Assembly (NCBI RefSeq): GCF_902498185.1
Contig: NZ_CABVIX010000016.1
Span: 1 to 62,286, forward strand
Reading direction: 5' to 3'
DNA from: Pseudomonas fluorescens
GTDB lineage: Bacteria; Pseudomonadota; Gammaproteobacteria; Pseudomonadales; Pseudomonadaceae
DNA: 62,286 bases
Shown here: in pieces, positions 8,466 through 17,305 of the stretch
How positions within the stretch are numbered: position 1 is the first letter of the stretch
Layout of the letters: each line of letters starts with the position of its first letter
The notes under the pieces: model-generated
Databases searched by the model: none
Told to the model about the DNA's origin: nothing
What the model saw: only the letters and a program-made list of their open reading frames with translations
Made by a program: the position numbers and the translations under genes

Positions 8466-8492
8466 AAAACCGGGGCCGCAGTGCGGCCCCGG
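8466..8492 (-). terminator. Rho-independent terminator of exaC
   Basis: A perfect 10-bp stem, CCGGGGCCGC/GCGGCCCCGG, with a 3-base loop is followed on the minus strand by TTTTCCCC. It lies just past the exaC stop at 8499 and isolates exaC from the eat promoter. Confidence 0.8.
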
Positions 8493-8498
8493 ATACCC

Positions 8499-10019
8499 TC
8501 AGAAGAATCCGAGGGGATTGATGTCGTAGCTCACCAGCAGATTCTTGGTCTGCTGGTAATGGTCCAGCATCATCTTGTGCGTCTCACGGCCGACGCCCGA
8601 CTTCTTGTACCCCCCAAACGCGGCGTGGGCCGGGTAGAGGTGATAGCAGTTGGTCCAGACTCGCCCAGCCTTGATACCGCGCCCCATCCGATAGGCCCGG
8701 TTGATGTCACGGGTCCATACGCCCGCGCCAAGACCGAACTCGGTATCGTTGGCAATCGCCAGGGCTTCCTCTTCGTCCCGGAAAGTCGTGACGCTCACCA
8801 CCGGCCCGAAGATTTCTTCCTGGAACACGCGCATCTTGTTGTGACCCTTGAGCAGGGTCGGCTGGATGTAATAACCCGTGGCAAGGGCGCCTTCGAGTTT
8901 CTCGACCTTGCCGCCGGTAAGCAGCTCGGCACCTTCCTGTTCGGCGATCTCAAGGTAGGAGAGGATCTTCTCGAACTGCTGCTGCGACGCCTGGGCGCCT
9001 ATCATGGTGTCGGTGTCGAGCGGGTCGCCGCGCTTGATCTGCTGCACCTTCTTCATGACCGCTTCCATGAACTGCGGGTAGATCGACTCCTGTACCAGCG
9101 CCCTGGACGGGCAAGTGCAGACCTCGCCCTGGTTGAAGAAGGCCAGCACCATGCCTTCGGCGGCTTTGTCGATGAAGCTCGGCTCGGCCTGCATGATGTC
9201 TTCGAAGTAGATGTTCGGCGACTTGCCGCCCAGCTCGACAGTGGACGGGATGATGTTCTCGGCGGCGCATTTCATGATGTGCGAGCCGACCGGGGTAGAG
9301 CCGGTGAAGGCGATCTTGGCGATGCGCTTGCTGGTGGCCAGCGCTTCGCCGGCTTCACGGCCATAGCCCTGCACCACGTTGAGCACGCCAGGCGGCAGCA
9401 GGTCGCCGATCAGCTCGGCCAGCACCGTGATGCCCAGCGGGGTCTGTTCGGCAGGCTTGAGCACCACGCAGTTGCCGGCGGCGAGGGCGGGGGCGAGTTT
9501 CCAGGCAGCCATCAGCAGTGGGAAGTTCCACGGAATGATCTGCCCGACCACGCCGAGGGGCTCGTGGATGTGATACGACACCGTGCCTTCGTTGATTTCG
9601 GCGGCGCCGCCTTCCTGGGCGCGGATGCAGCCGGCAAAGTAACGGAAGTGATCGACAGCCAGCGGGATGTCGGCGTTGAGGGTTTCGCGGATCGGCTTGC
9701 CGTTGTCCCAGGTTTCGGTGATGGCCAGCAGCTCGAGGTTCTGCTCGATGCGATCGGCGATGCGCAGCAGCACGTTCGAGCGGTCCTGCACCGACGTGCG
9801 GCCCCAGGCGTCGGCTGCGGCGTGGGCGGCGTCGAGGGCCTTGTCGATGTCTTCGGCGGTAGAGCGTGGAAACTCGGCGATCGGCTGGCCGTTTACGGGC
9901 GAGATGTTAGTGAAGTACCCACCCTTTACCGGCGGGACGAATTCACCGCCGATGAAATTGCCATACTGGCGCTGGAACGAAACCTTGGATCCCTCGGTAC
10001 CGGGATGTGCGTAACGCAT
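8499..10019 (-). CDS. exaC: NAD-dependent aldehyde dehydrogenase (acetaldehyde oxidation)
   Basis: A 506-residue aldehyde dehydrogenase that should oxidise acetaldehyde from ethanolamine cleavage (or ethanol) to acetate. It has the Glu general base in VELGGKSPNIYF, the nucleophilic Cys in NQGEVCTCPSRA, and the ExaC/AcoD-type N-terminus MRYAHPGTEG. The start ATG has AGGAG 6 bases upstream; the frame is open for another 120 codons upstream, but that part is non-homologous. The neighbouring eat-eutBC supports an ethanolamine role. The activator gene normally next to it is not present. Confidence 0.95.
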   Translation of the reverse strand: MRYAHPGTEGSKVSFQRQYGNFIGGEFVPPVKGGYFTNISPVNGQPIAEFPRSTAEDIDKALDAAHAAADAWGRTSVQDRSNVLLRIADRIEQNLELLAITETWDNGKPIRETLNADIPLAVDHFRYFAGCIRAQEGGAAEINEGTVSYHIHEPLGVVGQIIPWNFPLLMAAWKLAPALAAGNCVVLKPAEQTPLGITVLAELIGDLLPPGVLNVVQGYGREAGEALATSKRIAKIAFTGSTPVGSHIMKCAAENIIPSTVELGGKSPNIYFEDIMQAEPSFIDKAAEGMVLAFFNQGEVCTCPSRALVQESIYPQFMEAVMKKVQQIKRGDPLDTDTMIGAQASQQQFEKILSYLEIAEQEGAELLTGGKVEKLEGALATGYYIQPTLLKGHNKMRVFQEEIFGPVVSVTTFRDEEEALAIANDTEFGLGAGVWTRDINRAYRMGRGIKAGRVWTNCYHLYPAHAAFGGYKKSGVGRETHKMMLDHYQQTKNLLVSYDINPLGFF

Positions 10020-10226
10020 GATGTATCTCCTGATATTGGGTTTGTGGGTGGTTATAAAGTCTAGTGCATAGGGCAGGTTGGCGCTTTCAGGTCTGTTGCT
10101 CCGGTTACTGCCTGCGCCATTGCCAGCCTGAAGCGGCGGGGCGCGTCTCCCGCCTGGTGAACGAAACAGCGGGTGCGATTTCCCGCGCCCTGGGCTACCC
10201 TGCCTCGACGTTTTGCGAGGTCGATC

Positions 10227-11576
10227 ATGCACATTCATATTCTCGGTATTTGCGGCACTTTCATGGGTTCCCTGGCCGTTCTGGCCAAGGAGCTCGGCCA
10301 TCGGGTCACTGGCTCCGATGCCAATGTCTATCCGCCCATGAGCACACAGCTCGAAGCCCAGGGCATCGAACTGACCCAAGGCTATGACGCGGCCCAGCTG
10401 GACCCGGCGCCTGACCTGGTGGTGATCGGCAACGCGCTGTCACGTGGCAATCCGGCGGTGGAGCACGTGCTGAACAAGGGGCTGCCGTATGTGTCCGGCC
10501 CGCAGTGGCTGGCCGACCATGTGCTGCAAGGCCGCTGGGTGCTGGCCGTAGCCGGCACCCACGGCAAGACCACTACCAGCAGCATGCTGGCGTGGGTGCT
10601 GGAACATGCCGGCATGAGCCCGGGCTTCCTGATCGGCGGCGTGCCGCAGAACTTCTCGGTGTCTGCCCGCCTGGGCGGAACGCCGTTCTTCGTGGTCGAG
10701 GCCGATGAGTACGACAGTGCCTTCTTCGACAAGCGCTCGAAGTTTGTCCACTACCGTCCCCGTACCGCGATCCTGAACAACCTCGAGTTCGACCATGCGG
10801 ATATCTTCCCCGACCTGGCGGCGATCGAGCGCCAGTTCCATCACCTTGTACGGACCATTCCGAGCGAGGGGCTGATCGTCCATCCGACCACCGAGCAAGC
10901 GTTGGAACGGGTGATCGGCATGGGCTGCTGGACGCCGGTACAGACCACCGGCGAAGGTGGCCAGTGGCAGGTTCGCCTGCTCAGCGCCGATGGTTCACGC
11001 TTCGAAGTGAGCTTCGAGGGTGAAGCTCAGGGCGTGGTCGACTGGGCCCTTACCGGCCAGCACAACGTTGCCAATGCCCTGGCCACCCTGGCTGCGGCGC
11101 GCCATGTCGGCGTGGTGCCGGCCATGGGTATCGAGGCCCTGAGCGCTTTCAAGAGCGTCAAGCGGCGCATGGAGAAGGTCGCCGAGGTCAATGGCGTGAC
11201 CATCTTCGATGACTTCGCCCACCACCCGACTGCCATCGCCACGACCCTCGACGGCTTGCGCAAGCGCGTGGGCGAGGCACCGGTCATCGCAGTGATCGAG
11301 CCGCGCTCCAACTCCATGAAGCTCGGCGCCCACCGCGATGGCCTGCCGGAAAGCGTCAATGACGCCGACCAGGTGATCTGGTACGCGCCGCCCAACCTGG
11401 GCTGGGACCTGGCAGGCACCGCAGCGCAGTGCAAGGTGCCGGCGATCGTCGCCGACAGCCTGGAGGCCATCATCGACCGGGTCAAAAGCCAGGCTCAGCC
11501 CGGAACGCAGGTTGTGATCATGAGCAACGGCGGCTTCGGAGGCCTGCACGGCAAACTCGCCGAGGCGCTCAAATGA
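10227..11576 (+). CDS. mpl: UDP-N-acetylmuramate:L-alanyl-gamma-D-glutamyl-meso-diaminopimelate ligase
   Basis: Murein-peptide recycling ligase, 449 residues, that joins recovered tripeptide to UDP-MurNAc in the cytosol. It has the Mur-ligase order: an N-terminal Rossmann-like domain (MHIHILGICGTFMG), the ATP P-loop GTHGKTT, a central domain with DEYDSAFFDKRSKF, and the C-terminal domain with DFAHHPTAI. The start was chosen at the ATG preceded by GAGGT at 7 bases. Its stop overlaps the ubiX start in an ATGA, implying coupled translation. Confidence 0.96.
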   Translation: MHIHILGICGTFMGSLAVLAKELGHRVTGSDANVYPPMSTQLEAQGIELTQGYDAAQLDPAPDLVVIGNALSRGNPAVEHVLNKGLPYVSGPQWLADHVLQGRWVLAVAGTHGKTTTSSMLAWVLEHAGMSPGFLIGGVPQNFSVSARLGGTPFFVVEADEYDSAFFDKRSKFVHYRPRTAILNNLEFDHADIFPDLAAIERQFHHLVRTIPSEGLIVHPTTEQALERVIGMGCWTPVQTTGEGGQWQVRLLSADGSRFEVSFEGEAQGVVDWALTGQHNVANALATLAAARHVGVVPAMGIEALSAFKSVKRRMEKVAEVNGVTIFDDFAHHPTAIATTLDGLRKRVGEAPVIAVIEPRSNSMKLGAHRDGLPESVNDADQVIWYAPPNLGWDLAGTAAQCKVPAIVADSLEAIIDRVKSQAQPGTQVVIMSNGGFGGLHGKLAEALK

Positions 11577-12202
11577 GCGGGCCAGACCGCATCACCCTGG
11601 CGATGACTGGGGCATCGGGGGCGCAGTACGGCCTGCGCCTGCTCGACTGCCTGGTGCGCGAGGACCGCGAGGTGCACTTCCTGATCTCAAAAGCCGCGCA
11701 GTTGGTGATGTCGACCGAGACCGACGTGGTGCTGCCGGCCAAGCCCCAGGCCATGCAGGCGTTTCTGACCGAGTACACCGGGGCGGGAGCCGGGCAGATC
11801 CGCGTGTACGGCAAGGAAGACTGGATGTCGCCGGTGGCCTCCGGCTCCGGAGCGCCGGCTGCCATGGTGGTGGTGCCCTGCTCGACAGGCACCTTGTCGG
11901 CGATCGCCACCGGTGCCTGCAACAATCTGATCGAGCGGGCGGCCGACGTGACCCTCAAGGAGCGCCGCCAGCTGATTCTGGTGCCTCGCGAGGCGCCACT
12001 GTCCACCATTCACCTGGAGAACATGCTCAAGCTGTCGCAGATGGGTGCGGTGATACTGCCGGCGGCGCCTGGGTTCTATCATCAGCCGCAAACCATCGAC
12101 GACCTGGTCGATTTCGTCGTGGCGCGAATCCTCAACCTGCTGAACATCCCGCAGGACATGCTGCCACGCTGGGGCGAACATCACCTGAGCGCGGACGAGT
12201 GA
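11573..12202 (+). CDS. ubiX: Flavin prenyltransferase UbiX
   Basis: A 209-residue enzyme that prenylates FMN to make the cofactor for the UbiD decarboxylase in ubiquinone synthesis. It has the flavoprotein motif TGASGAQYGLRLLDCL, the PCSTGTLSAIATG block, and the C-terminal LILVPREAPLSTIHLENML. The start ATG overlaps the mpl stop. The downstream lipoprotein start overlaps its own stop, so the three genes form one transcription unit. Confidence 0.96.
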   Translation: MSGPDRITLAMTGASGAQYGLRLLDCLVREDREVHFLISKAAQLVMSTETDVVLPAKPQAMQAFLTEYTGAGAGQIRVYGKEDWMSPVASGSGAPAAMVVVPCSTGTLSAIATGACNNLIERAADVTLKERRQLILVPREAPLSTIHLENMLKLSQMGAVILPAAPGFYHQPQTIDDLVDFVVARILNLLNIPQDMLPRWGEHHLSADE

Positions 12203-12486
12203 AACGCCTGATGACGGGGCTGGCAGTGCTCGTCGCGCTGCAGGGGTGCGCGACGGTGCGCACCCTGGATGCCGCCAAGCCTGGCGCGCCAGTAGTGTAT
12301 TCCGGCACCCGGCTGGATCTGTATGCGTTGAAGGGGGGATGTTGCGCGGTGGACCGGTTTGGCGCCGAGGCGCCGGCCTATCCCGGGCTTGATCTGCCCG
12401 GGAGTGCGTTGCTGGATACGGTACTGCTGCCGTTATCAGTGCTGACGGTGCTGGGGGTGGGATTCCAGGCTACCGGAGGGCTGTAG
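12199..12486 (+). CDS. Small YceK/YidQ-like lipoprotein
   Basis: A 95-residue predicted lipoprotein: a short charged start, a hydrophobic core, and the lipobox LQGC with Cys at about position 17. The body contains YSGTRLDLYALKGGCCA and a C-terminal hydrophobic LLDTVLLPLSVLTVLGVGF, as in YceK/YidQ (DUF1375) proteins. Function is unknown. The GTG start overlaps the ubiX TGA by 4 bases (GTGA), so it depends on translational coupling. Confidence 0.75.
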   Translation: MKRLMTGLAVLVALQGCATVRTLDAAKPGAPVVYSGTRLDLYALKGGCCAVDRFGAEAPAYPGLDLPGSALLDTVLLPLSVLTVLGVGFQATGGL

Positions 12487-12529
12487 AACGGGCCTGTCGG
12501 GAGGCCGCCGCGATGAGACCATCCCGAGG

Positions 12530-13171
12530 TTATCTGCCCAGCCTGCGCAGCTCATCGGACTCGACGATCCGAATGCCGTCCTGCTCTTCCAGCGCCAGCC
12601 GCCACAGCGCCCGGGCCAGCTGGCATGCTTCGATTCCGCGGAACTTCCCGGGGATCAGCTTCGACAGCGATCCCGCTACCTGCTCGGCCAGACGCGGCTC
12701 GATACGCTCACCCAGCAGCAGCGATGGCCGGGCAATCGTCAGCTGTGGCCAGTCCTGGGCCTTGAGCGCTTCTTCCATCTCGCCCTTGACTCGGTTGTAA
12801 AAAATCGAAGACTGCGGGTCGGCGCCAATGGCGCTGACGACAAGGAGATGACGCGCGCCCAGCTCCCGGGCCCGCCTGCTGAAGGCCACGACCATGTCCA
12901 GGTCCACTGCGCGGAAGGCGGTCTCCGATCCGGCCTGCTTGAGCGTGGTGCCCAGGCAGCAGAAGGCGATATCCACGCGGCCGCCCAACTGGGGCAGGAA
13001 GATCGCAGGGTCACCCACCGGGTTTTCCAGGTGCGGATGTTCGGCCAGCGGACGACGAGTGGGAGCCAGTACGCGGCTGATGGTTGGTTCATTGAGAAGC
13101 CGGTCGAGAAGGTGTTCACCCGTCAGGCCCGTGGCTCCGGCAAGCAGTACATGCTGAGGCGTCAAGTACAT
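12530..13171 (-). CDS. NAD(P)-binding short-chain oxidoreductase-like protein
   Basis: A 213-residue Rossmann-fold protein of the atypical SDR group that includes HTATIP2/CC3-like proteins. The dinucleotide motif GATGLTG lies at residues 12-18, followed by AFCCLGTTLKQAGS and a YNRVKGEMEEAL segment with the Tyr-x-x-x-Lys pair. The substrate is unknown. Transcribed alone, convergent with the ubiX unit. Confidence 0.8.
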   Translation of the reverse strand: MYLTPQHVLLAGATGLTGEHLLDRLLNEPTISRVLAPTRRPLAEHPHLENPVGDPAIFLPQLGGRVDIAFCCLGTTLKQAGSETAFRAVDLDMVVAFSRRARELGARHLLVVSAIGADPQSSIFYNRVKGEMEEALKAQDWPQLTIARPSLLLGERIEPRLAEQVAGSLSKLIPGKFRGIEACQLARALWRLALEEQDGIRIVESDELRRLGR

Positions 13172-13197
13172 GATGTCTCTCCCTTGTTACAGTCAGC

Positions 13198-14931
13198 TTA
13201 GTGGCTTACAGGTTTTTTTTCCTGTGCCGCCGGAGCCGTGCGTGCATCACTCTGCAAGGCTTTGCGGGCCTGCTGCTGGCGCAGTCGCTGCCAATGGGCA
13301 AGCACGGCGGGCGGAGCCCAGAGCTGGGGTTGCGAGGCTTCGAAACCTTCTGTCCGTTCCCGTTCGGCAACAGTAGCGCTCGCCAGTTCAAACGCCTGTT
13401 TCAGATCGTCGGTCTGATTGAACGCCTGGGCGAACAGCGCATCGCCGAAGTAGGTGAAATCGGCCTCCTCCGAACAGCCGAACGAAACCCGGTCGGGGCG
13501 GGCCGCGGTCATGATCAGCGTGCGGTCATCCTTGAGCGGATCGATATAGCCTCCTGAATAACAGGCGGAGATGACGATCACCTTGTCACGGTGCTCGAGG
13601 GGGGCCAGCGCGCTGGCCAGTTCGCTCGCGGTCAAGTCGGCCAGTTGCAGGCGCGGCTGGTCGAGCACCAGTTGATGGTCCTGGCTGCCATGGCTGGTGA
13701 GGTAGATGAACACCAGGTCCTCCGGGCCGCTGCGCTCGGCCAGTGCCTGGGCGGCGCGGGTAAGGTTCTCGCGGGTGGCCATGGGCCGGTCGGCCAGGTG
13801 GTCGCGGTGGTTCACCAGGGTAACCTGGCCGCGCGCGCCGAAACGCACCTTCAGCAGCTTGCTGACGTAATCGGCCTCGCGCAGGAATACGCTCTGCTGG
13901 CCGTCGCCGGCCAGGACCAGGCTGTACAACTCTATTGGCGGCGTGGAGCGGGGCAGGGTAGCCAGCGATTGCTCCAGCAGCTTGCCCTGGTTGAGCAATG
14001 CCAGCTCGAGCGGGTCTGGCAGCAGCTTGCCCTTTTCGTCACGGTTGCGCAGGCCATTGACCCAGAAACCAGCCTCGATGCGCCCATCGCTTGACGTCAG
14101 GCGCCCGTGCCCCTGGTAGGCATCGTTCTCGAAGCCGCCGATGTAATGACTGCCGTCGGCAAGCTGCAGGCGGCCTTGGCCTGTGAACCGCCAGTCCCGA
14201 AAACCGCCTTTGTAGTGACTGCCGTCGCTGCCCAGCAGCTCGCCCTCGCCCATGAGCGAGCCGTCCTTGAACTCGCCGATCCATACATCGCCATCGGCGT
14301 TTTCGTAGCGGCCACGGCCTTCGAGCCGGTTGTTCTTGAAGTCGCCGATGTACTGCTCGCCATCGACGCTGTTGAACGTCCCGGCGCCCTGCAACTGGCC
14401 GTCGACGAACTGACCACTGTACTGGTTGCCGCTGGCGTCGCTGCGAACGCCCGCGCCATTGGGCTTGCCCTTGGTGAACAGGCCCTGGTAGCGGCTGCCG
14501 TCAGCCAGGTCGAGCTGGCCGGCACCGTCGTATTGATCATTCTTGAACTGGCCGCGGTAGAGGCTTTCAAGCTCCTTGAGAGTACCCTCGCCATCGCGGC
14601 GGCCATGTCTGAAGGTGCCACTGTAATGGCTGGCGAGCGTGCTCAGGGTGCCAACGCCCTGGAACAGCCCTTCGACGAACTGCCCGCGATAGACCTCGCC
14701 ATTGCTGCCATGCCATTCACCCTGGCCATGCCATTGGCCATCGTGGAAGCCACCGGCGTACCAGCTGCCGTTGGGATAGTCGATGCGCCCTTCGCCCTGC
14801 AGCAGGCCATCGACCACCTCGCCCCGGTAGCGGCCACCGTCGGGCAGGCGCGCGTCCGGCGGTGACAGCGACTCGCCGTCACCACAGGCGGCGAGCAACA
14901 GGATCAGGGCAATGGGTACAAGTTGGCGCAT
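13198..14931 (-). CDS. MORN-repeat lipoprotein with C-terminal C13/caspase-like peptidase domain
   Basis: A 577-residue protein starting with a lipoprotein signal (MRQLVPIALILLLAAC, Cys at about 16). A long run of MORN repeats (YxGxFxxGxxxGxG; at least a dozen, residues ~35-310) follows, and then a C13 (legumain/caspase clan) peptidase domain. The catalytic pair looks intact: His in LTSHGSQ (about His414) and Cys in SACYSGGYI (about Cys457). The lipid anchor should hold it at the inner or outer membrane facing the periplasm. MORN repeats often bind membranes or proteins, but the substrate is unknown. The start was set at the lipoprotein ATG; the upstream open frame lacks homology. Confidence 0.85.
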   Translation of the reverse strand: MRQLVPIALILLLAACGDGESLSPPDARLPDGGRYRGEVVDGLLQGEGRIDYPNGSWYAGGFHDGQWHGQGEWHGSNGEVYRGQFVEGLFQGVGTLSTLASHYSGTFRHGRRDGEGTLKELESLYRGQFKNDQYDGAGQLDLADGSRYQGLFTKGKPNGAGVRSDASGNQYSGQFVDGQLQGAGTFNSVDGEQYIGDFKNNRLEGRGRYENADGDVWIGEFKDGSLMGEGELLGSDGSHYKGGFRDWRFTGQGRLQLADGSHYIGGFENDAYQGHGRLTSSDGRIEAGFWVNGLRNRDEKGKLLPDPLELALLNQGKLLEQSLATLPRSTPPIELYSLVLAGDGQQSVFLREADYVSKLLKVRFGARGQVTLVNHRDHLADRPMATRENLTRAAQALAERSGPEDLVFIYLTSHGSQDHQLVLDQPRLQLADLTASELASALAPLEHRDKVIVISACYSGGYIDPLKDDRTLIMTAARPDRVSFGCSEEADFTYFGDALFAQAFNQTDDLKQAFELASATVAERERTEGFEASQPQLWAPPAVLAHWQRLRQQQARKALQSDARTAPAAQEKKPVSH

Positions 14932-15016
14932 GACGGGGTCCGGGAAAAAACAAGCCCGGGAGTATGCCGCACAATGCGCCGGCTGAAACAGCCGCAGCTG
15001 CCGAGTGCCCTGAGTT

Positions 15017-15472
15017 TCAGACGAAGCAGAGTGTGAGGGGCTCGGCGACGTAGGCGGGTTTTTCCTCGCCGTCGATCTCCAGCGTGGCAGTGGCCTTGAG
15101 CAGCCATTGGCCCGGGCGCTTCTCTGTGACGTCAACCAGCTCGACCCTCAGGCGCACCTGGCTATCGACCTTGACCGGCTGGATAAAGCGCACGCTGTCC
15201 AGTCCATAGTTGACCACCATCTTGATCCCTTCAGGCAGCAACATGATGTCTTCCATCAGCTTGGGAATCAGCGACAGGGTGAGAAAGCCATGGGCAATGG
15301 TGCTGCCGAACGGTGTCTGCGCCGCCTTCTGCGGGTCGACGTGGATGAACTGGAAGTCGCCGGTTGCCTCGGCGAACAGGTTGATGCGCGCCTGGTCGAT
15401 CTTCAGCCACTGGGAGCGTCCCAGCTCCTTGCCAACATGCTTCGACAATTCTGCAACGGGTACATGGGGCAT
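15017..15472 (-). CDS. MaoC-family (R)-specific enoyl-CoA hydratase-like protein
   Basis: A 151-residue hot-dog-fold protein of the MaoC dehydratase family. The hydratase motif is visible in AEATGDFQFIHVDPQKA, with the catalytic Asp and His of the family, followed by AHGFLTLSL. Such proteins hydrate trans-2-enoyl-CoA, but the physiological substrate is unknown here. The start follows GGAGAG at 5 bases; an upstream extension of the frame was rejected. Monocistronic and divergent from the cidA-like gene. Confidence 0.88.
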   Translation of the reverse strand: MPHVPVAELSKHVGKELGRSQWLKIDQARINLFAEATGDFQFIHVDPQKAAQTPFGSTIAHGFLTLSLIPKLMEDIMLLPEGIKMVVNYGLDSVRFIQPVKVDSQVRLRVELVDVTEKRPGQWLLKATATLEIDGEEKPAYVAEPLTLCFV

Positions 15473-15628
15473 CGCGGCTCTCCGGATTGTCATTGCGTTC
15501 AGGGGTCGAGCATCCAAGATCAGCACGGCGTCCGGGCCTGGTCAAGTCGCCAACGCCTCGGTGAATGCCGGGGTATAGCCGTTCGCCCGGCGTGCTTATA
15601 ATGTCGCCTGGCATGGAAGGAGCTCCTT

Positions 15629-15991
15629 ATGTTGTTGCGTGGTTTGACCTGGCTGGTGTTGTTTCAATTGCTGGGCACAGCGATCAATCATCTGCTGGTA
15701 CCGGTGCTGCCTGGCCCGATCATCGGCCTGCTGCTGTTGCTGGTGTTCCTCATGGCACGCGGCGAAGTGGGCGCGCCGCTCAACGAAGCGGCCGGCAGCC
15801 TGCTGCGCTACCTGCCTTTGCTGCTGGTGCCGCCAGCGGTGGGTGTGATGGTCTACGCCAAGGACATCGCGGCCGACTTCTGGGCGATCGTCGGGGCGCT
15901 GGTGATTTCCGCGCTGCTGACCCTGGTCTTCGTCGGCGTGCTGATGCAGCGGCTGATGCATCGTCAGGTCAAGCGCGAGGAGCAACCATGA
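15629..15991 (+). CDS. CidA/LrgA-family membrane protein
   Basis: A 120-residue protein of four hydrophobic segments with the family core LVPVLPGPIIGLLLLLVFL and LLLVPPAVGVMVY. Members were described as holin-like in Staphylococcus; more recent work links CidA/LrgA and LrgB to transport of small organic acids. Its end overlaps the lrgB-like start by 4 bases, so the pair is translated together, as usual for this two-component membrane system. Confidence 0.9.
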   Translation: MLLRGLTWLVLFQLLGTAINHLLVPVLPGPIIGLLLLLVFLMARGEVGAPLNEAAGSLLRYLPLLLVPPAVGVMVYAKDIAADFWAIVGALVISALLTLVFVGVLMQRLMHRQVKREEQP

Positions 15992-16704
15992 TGCTCGACT
16001 GGCAGGGCGCGGTCGACGCGGTCATCCATCACCCGCTGTTCGGCATTGGCATCACGCTGGGTGCTTACCAGGTGGTGCTGGCGGCCTTCGAGAAAACCCG
16101 CTGGATTTTCCTGCAGCCAGTGCTGGTGTCGATGTTGCTGGTGATCGGTGTGCTGTTGACCTGTGGCATCGACTACAGCGAATACCGCAAGAGCACCGAG
16201 ATCATGAACATCCTGCTGGGTCCGGCCACCGTGGCCCTGGCGGTGCCGCTGTATCTCAATCTGCGGCGCATTCGCCAGCTGTTCTGGCCGACCTTTACTA
16301 CGCTGGTAGTCGGAGGTCTGTTCGCCACTGTCGCCTGCCTGCTGCTGGGCTGGTGGTTTGGCGCCGAGCACATGATCCTGATGACCATGGCGCCCAAGTC
16401 GGTGACGTCACCGATCGCCATGCTGGTGGCCGAGCAGATCGGCGGGGTAGCGGCCCTGGCAGCGGTCTTCGTGCTGATCACAGGTGTGATCGGCGCTATC
16501 TTCGGACCGGCGCTGCTGTCGCGCTGCGGGGTGCTCAGCCCCGAGGCGCGTGGCATGTCGCTGGGTATTACTGCGCATGCCGTCGGTACCTCGGTGGCAT
16601 TGCAGGAAAGTGACGAGTGCGGCGCCTTTGCCGCGCTGGCGATGAGCCTGATGGGCGTTGCCACGGCGGTGTTCCTGCCGTTGGCGGTCAGCCTGGTGGC
16701 CTGA
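15988..16704 (+). CDS. LrgB/CidB-family membrane protein
   Basis: A 238-residue polytopic inner-membrane protein, partner of the preceding CidA/LrgA protein. It carries the typical LGPATVALAVPLYLNLRRI, APKSVTSPIAM and GITAHAVGTSVALQ stretches. The ATG at 15988 overlaps the upstream stop; a second ATG follows immediately and either could be used. Reported functions for the family include murein hydrolase control and metabolite export. Confidence 0.92.
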   Translation: MMLDWQGAVDAVIHHPLFGIGITLGAYQVVLAAFEKTRWIFLQPVLVSMLLVIGVLLTCGIDYSEYRKSTEIMNILLGPATVALAVPLYLNLRRIRQLFWPTFTTLVVGGLFATVACLLLGWWFGAEHMILMTMAPKSVTSPIAMLVAEQIGGVAALAAVFVLITGVIGAIFGPALLSRCGVLSPEARGMSLGITAHAVGTSVALQESDECGAFAALAMSLMGVATAVFLPLAVSLVA

Positions 16705-16713
16705 GGACAAGAG

Positions 16714-17304
16714 ATGACGCTTCCGCTGTTTCCCCTGAATACGGTGCTGTTCCCTGGCTGCCTGCTCGACCTGCAGATCTTCGAGGCGCGCTACCTGGAC
16801 ATGATCGGCCGCTGCATGAAGCAGGACGGCGGTTTTGGCGTGGTGTGCATTCTAGAGGGCGAGGAGGTCGGCAAGGCTCCGCCGGGTGTGGCTGGCATCG
16901 GCTGCGAAGCGCTGATTCGTGACTTTCAGCAGCAGGACAACGGGCTACTGGGTATCCGTGTCGAAGGCGTGCGGCGTTTTCGGGTCGAGCAGACCGATAT
17001 CGAGAAAGACCAGTTGCTCGTGGCTGCCGTGCAATGGCTGCCCGAGGGGCCGGACACGCCGCTCACCGAACATGACGACGATCTGCTGGCGCTGCTCATG
17101 GCCCTGGGCGAGCATCCGATGGTGGCATCCCTGGACATGCCCAAGGCTGTGGGCGGGCAGCAGTCGCTGGCCAACCAGCTGGCTTACCTGTTGCCCTTCA
17201 TGGAAGAGGACAAGCTCGACCTGCTCGCCATCGACTCGCCCCAGCGCCGCCTGGAGGCGATCCAGTCATTGCTGGAGCGGATCCAGGGCGAACTCTTTGC
17301 CTGA
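16714..17304 (+). CDS. LON substrate-binding-domain protein
   Basis: A 196-residue stand-alone version of the N-terminal substrate-binding domain of Lon protease (PUA-like), beginning MTLPLFPLNTVLFPGCLLDLQIFEARY. It has neither the AAA+ nor the protease domain. Proteins of this kind are widespread in proteobacteria with no settled function. It starts 9 bases after the lrgB-like stop and may be cotranscribed with it; its stop is 1 base from the convergent PAP2 gene. Confidence 0.9.
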   Translation: MTLPLFPLNTVLFPGCLLDLQIFEARYLDMIGRCMKQDGGFGVVCILEGEEVGKAPPGVAGIGCEALIRDFQQQDNGLLGIRVEGVRRFRVEQTDIEKDQLLVAAVQWLPEGPDTPLTEHDDDLLALLMALGEHPMVASLDMPKAVGGQQSLANQLAYLLPFMEEDKLDLLAIDSPQRRLEAIQSLLERIQGELFA

Positions 17305-17305
17305 A

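Noticed and set aside
10020..10226. Possible sigma-54 promoter upstream of exaC
   Set aside because: TGGCAATGGCGCAGGCA looks similar but does not keep GG-N10-GC spacing; no site on the minus strand there does.
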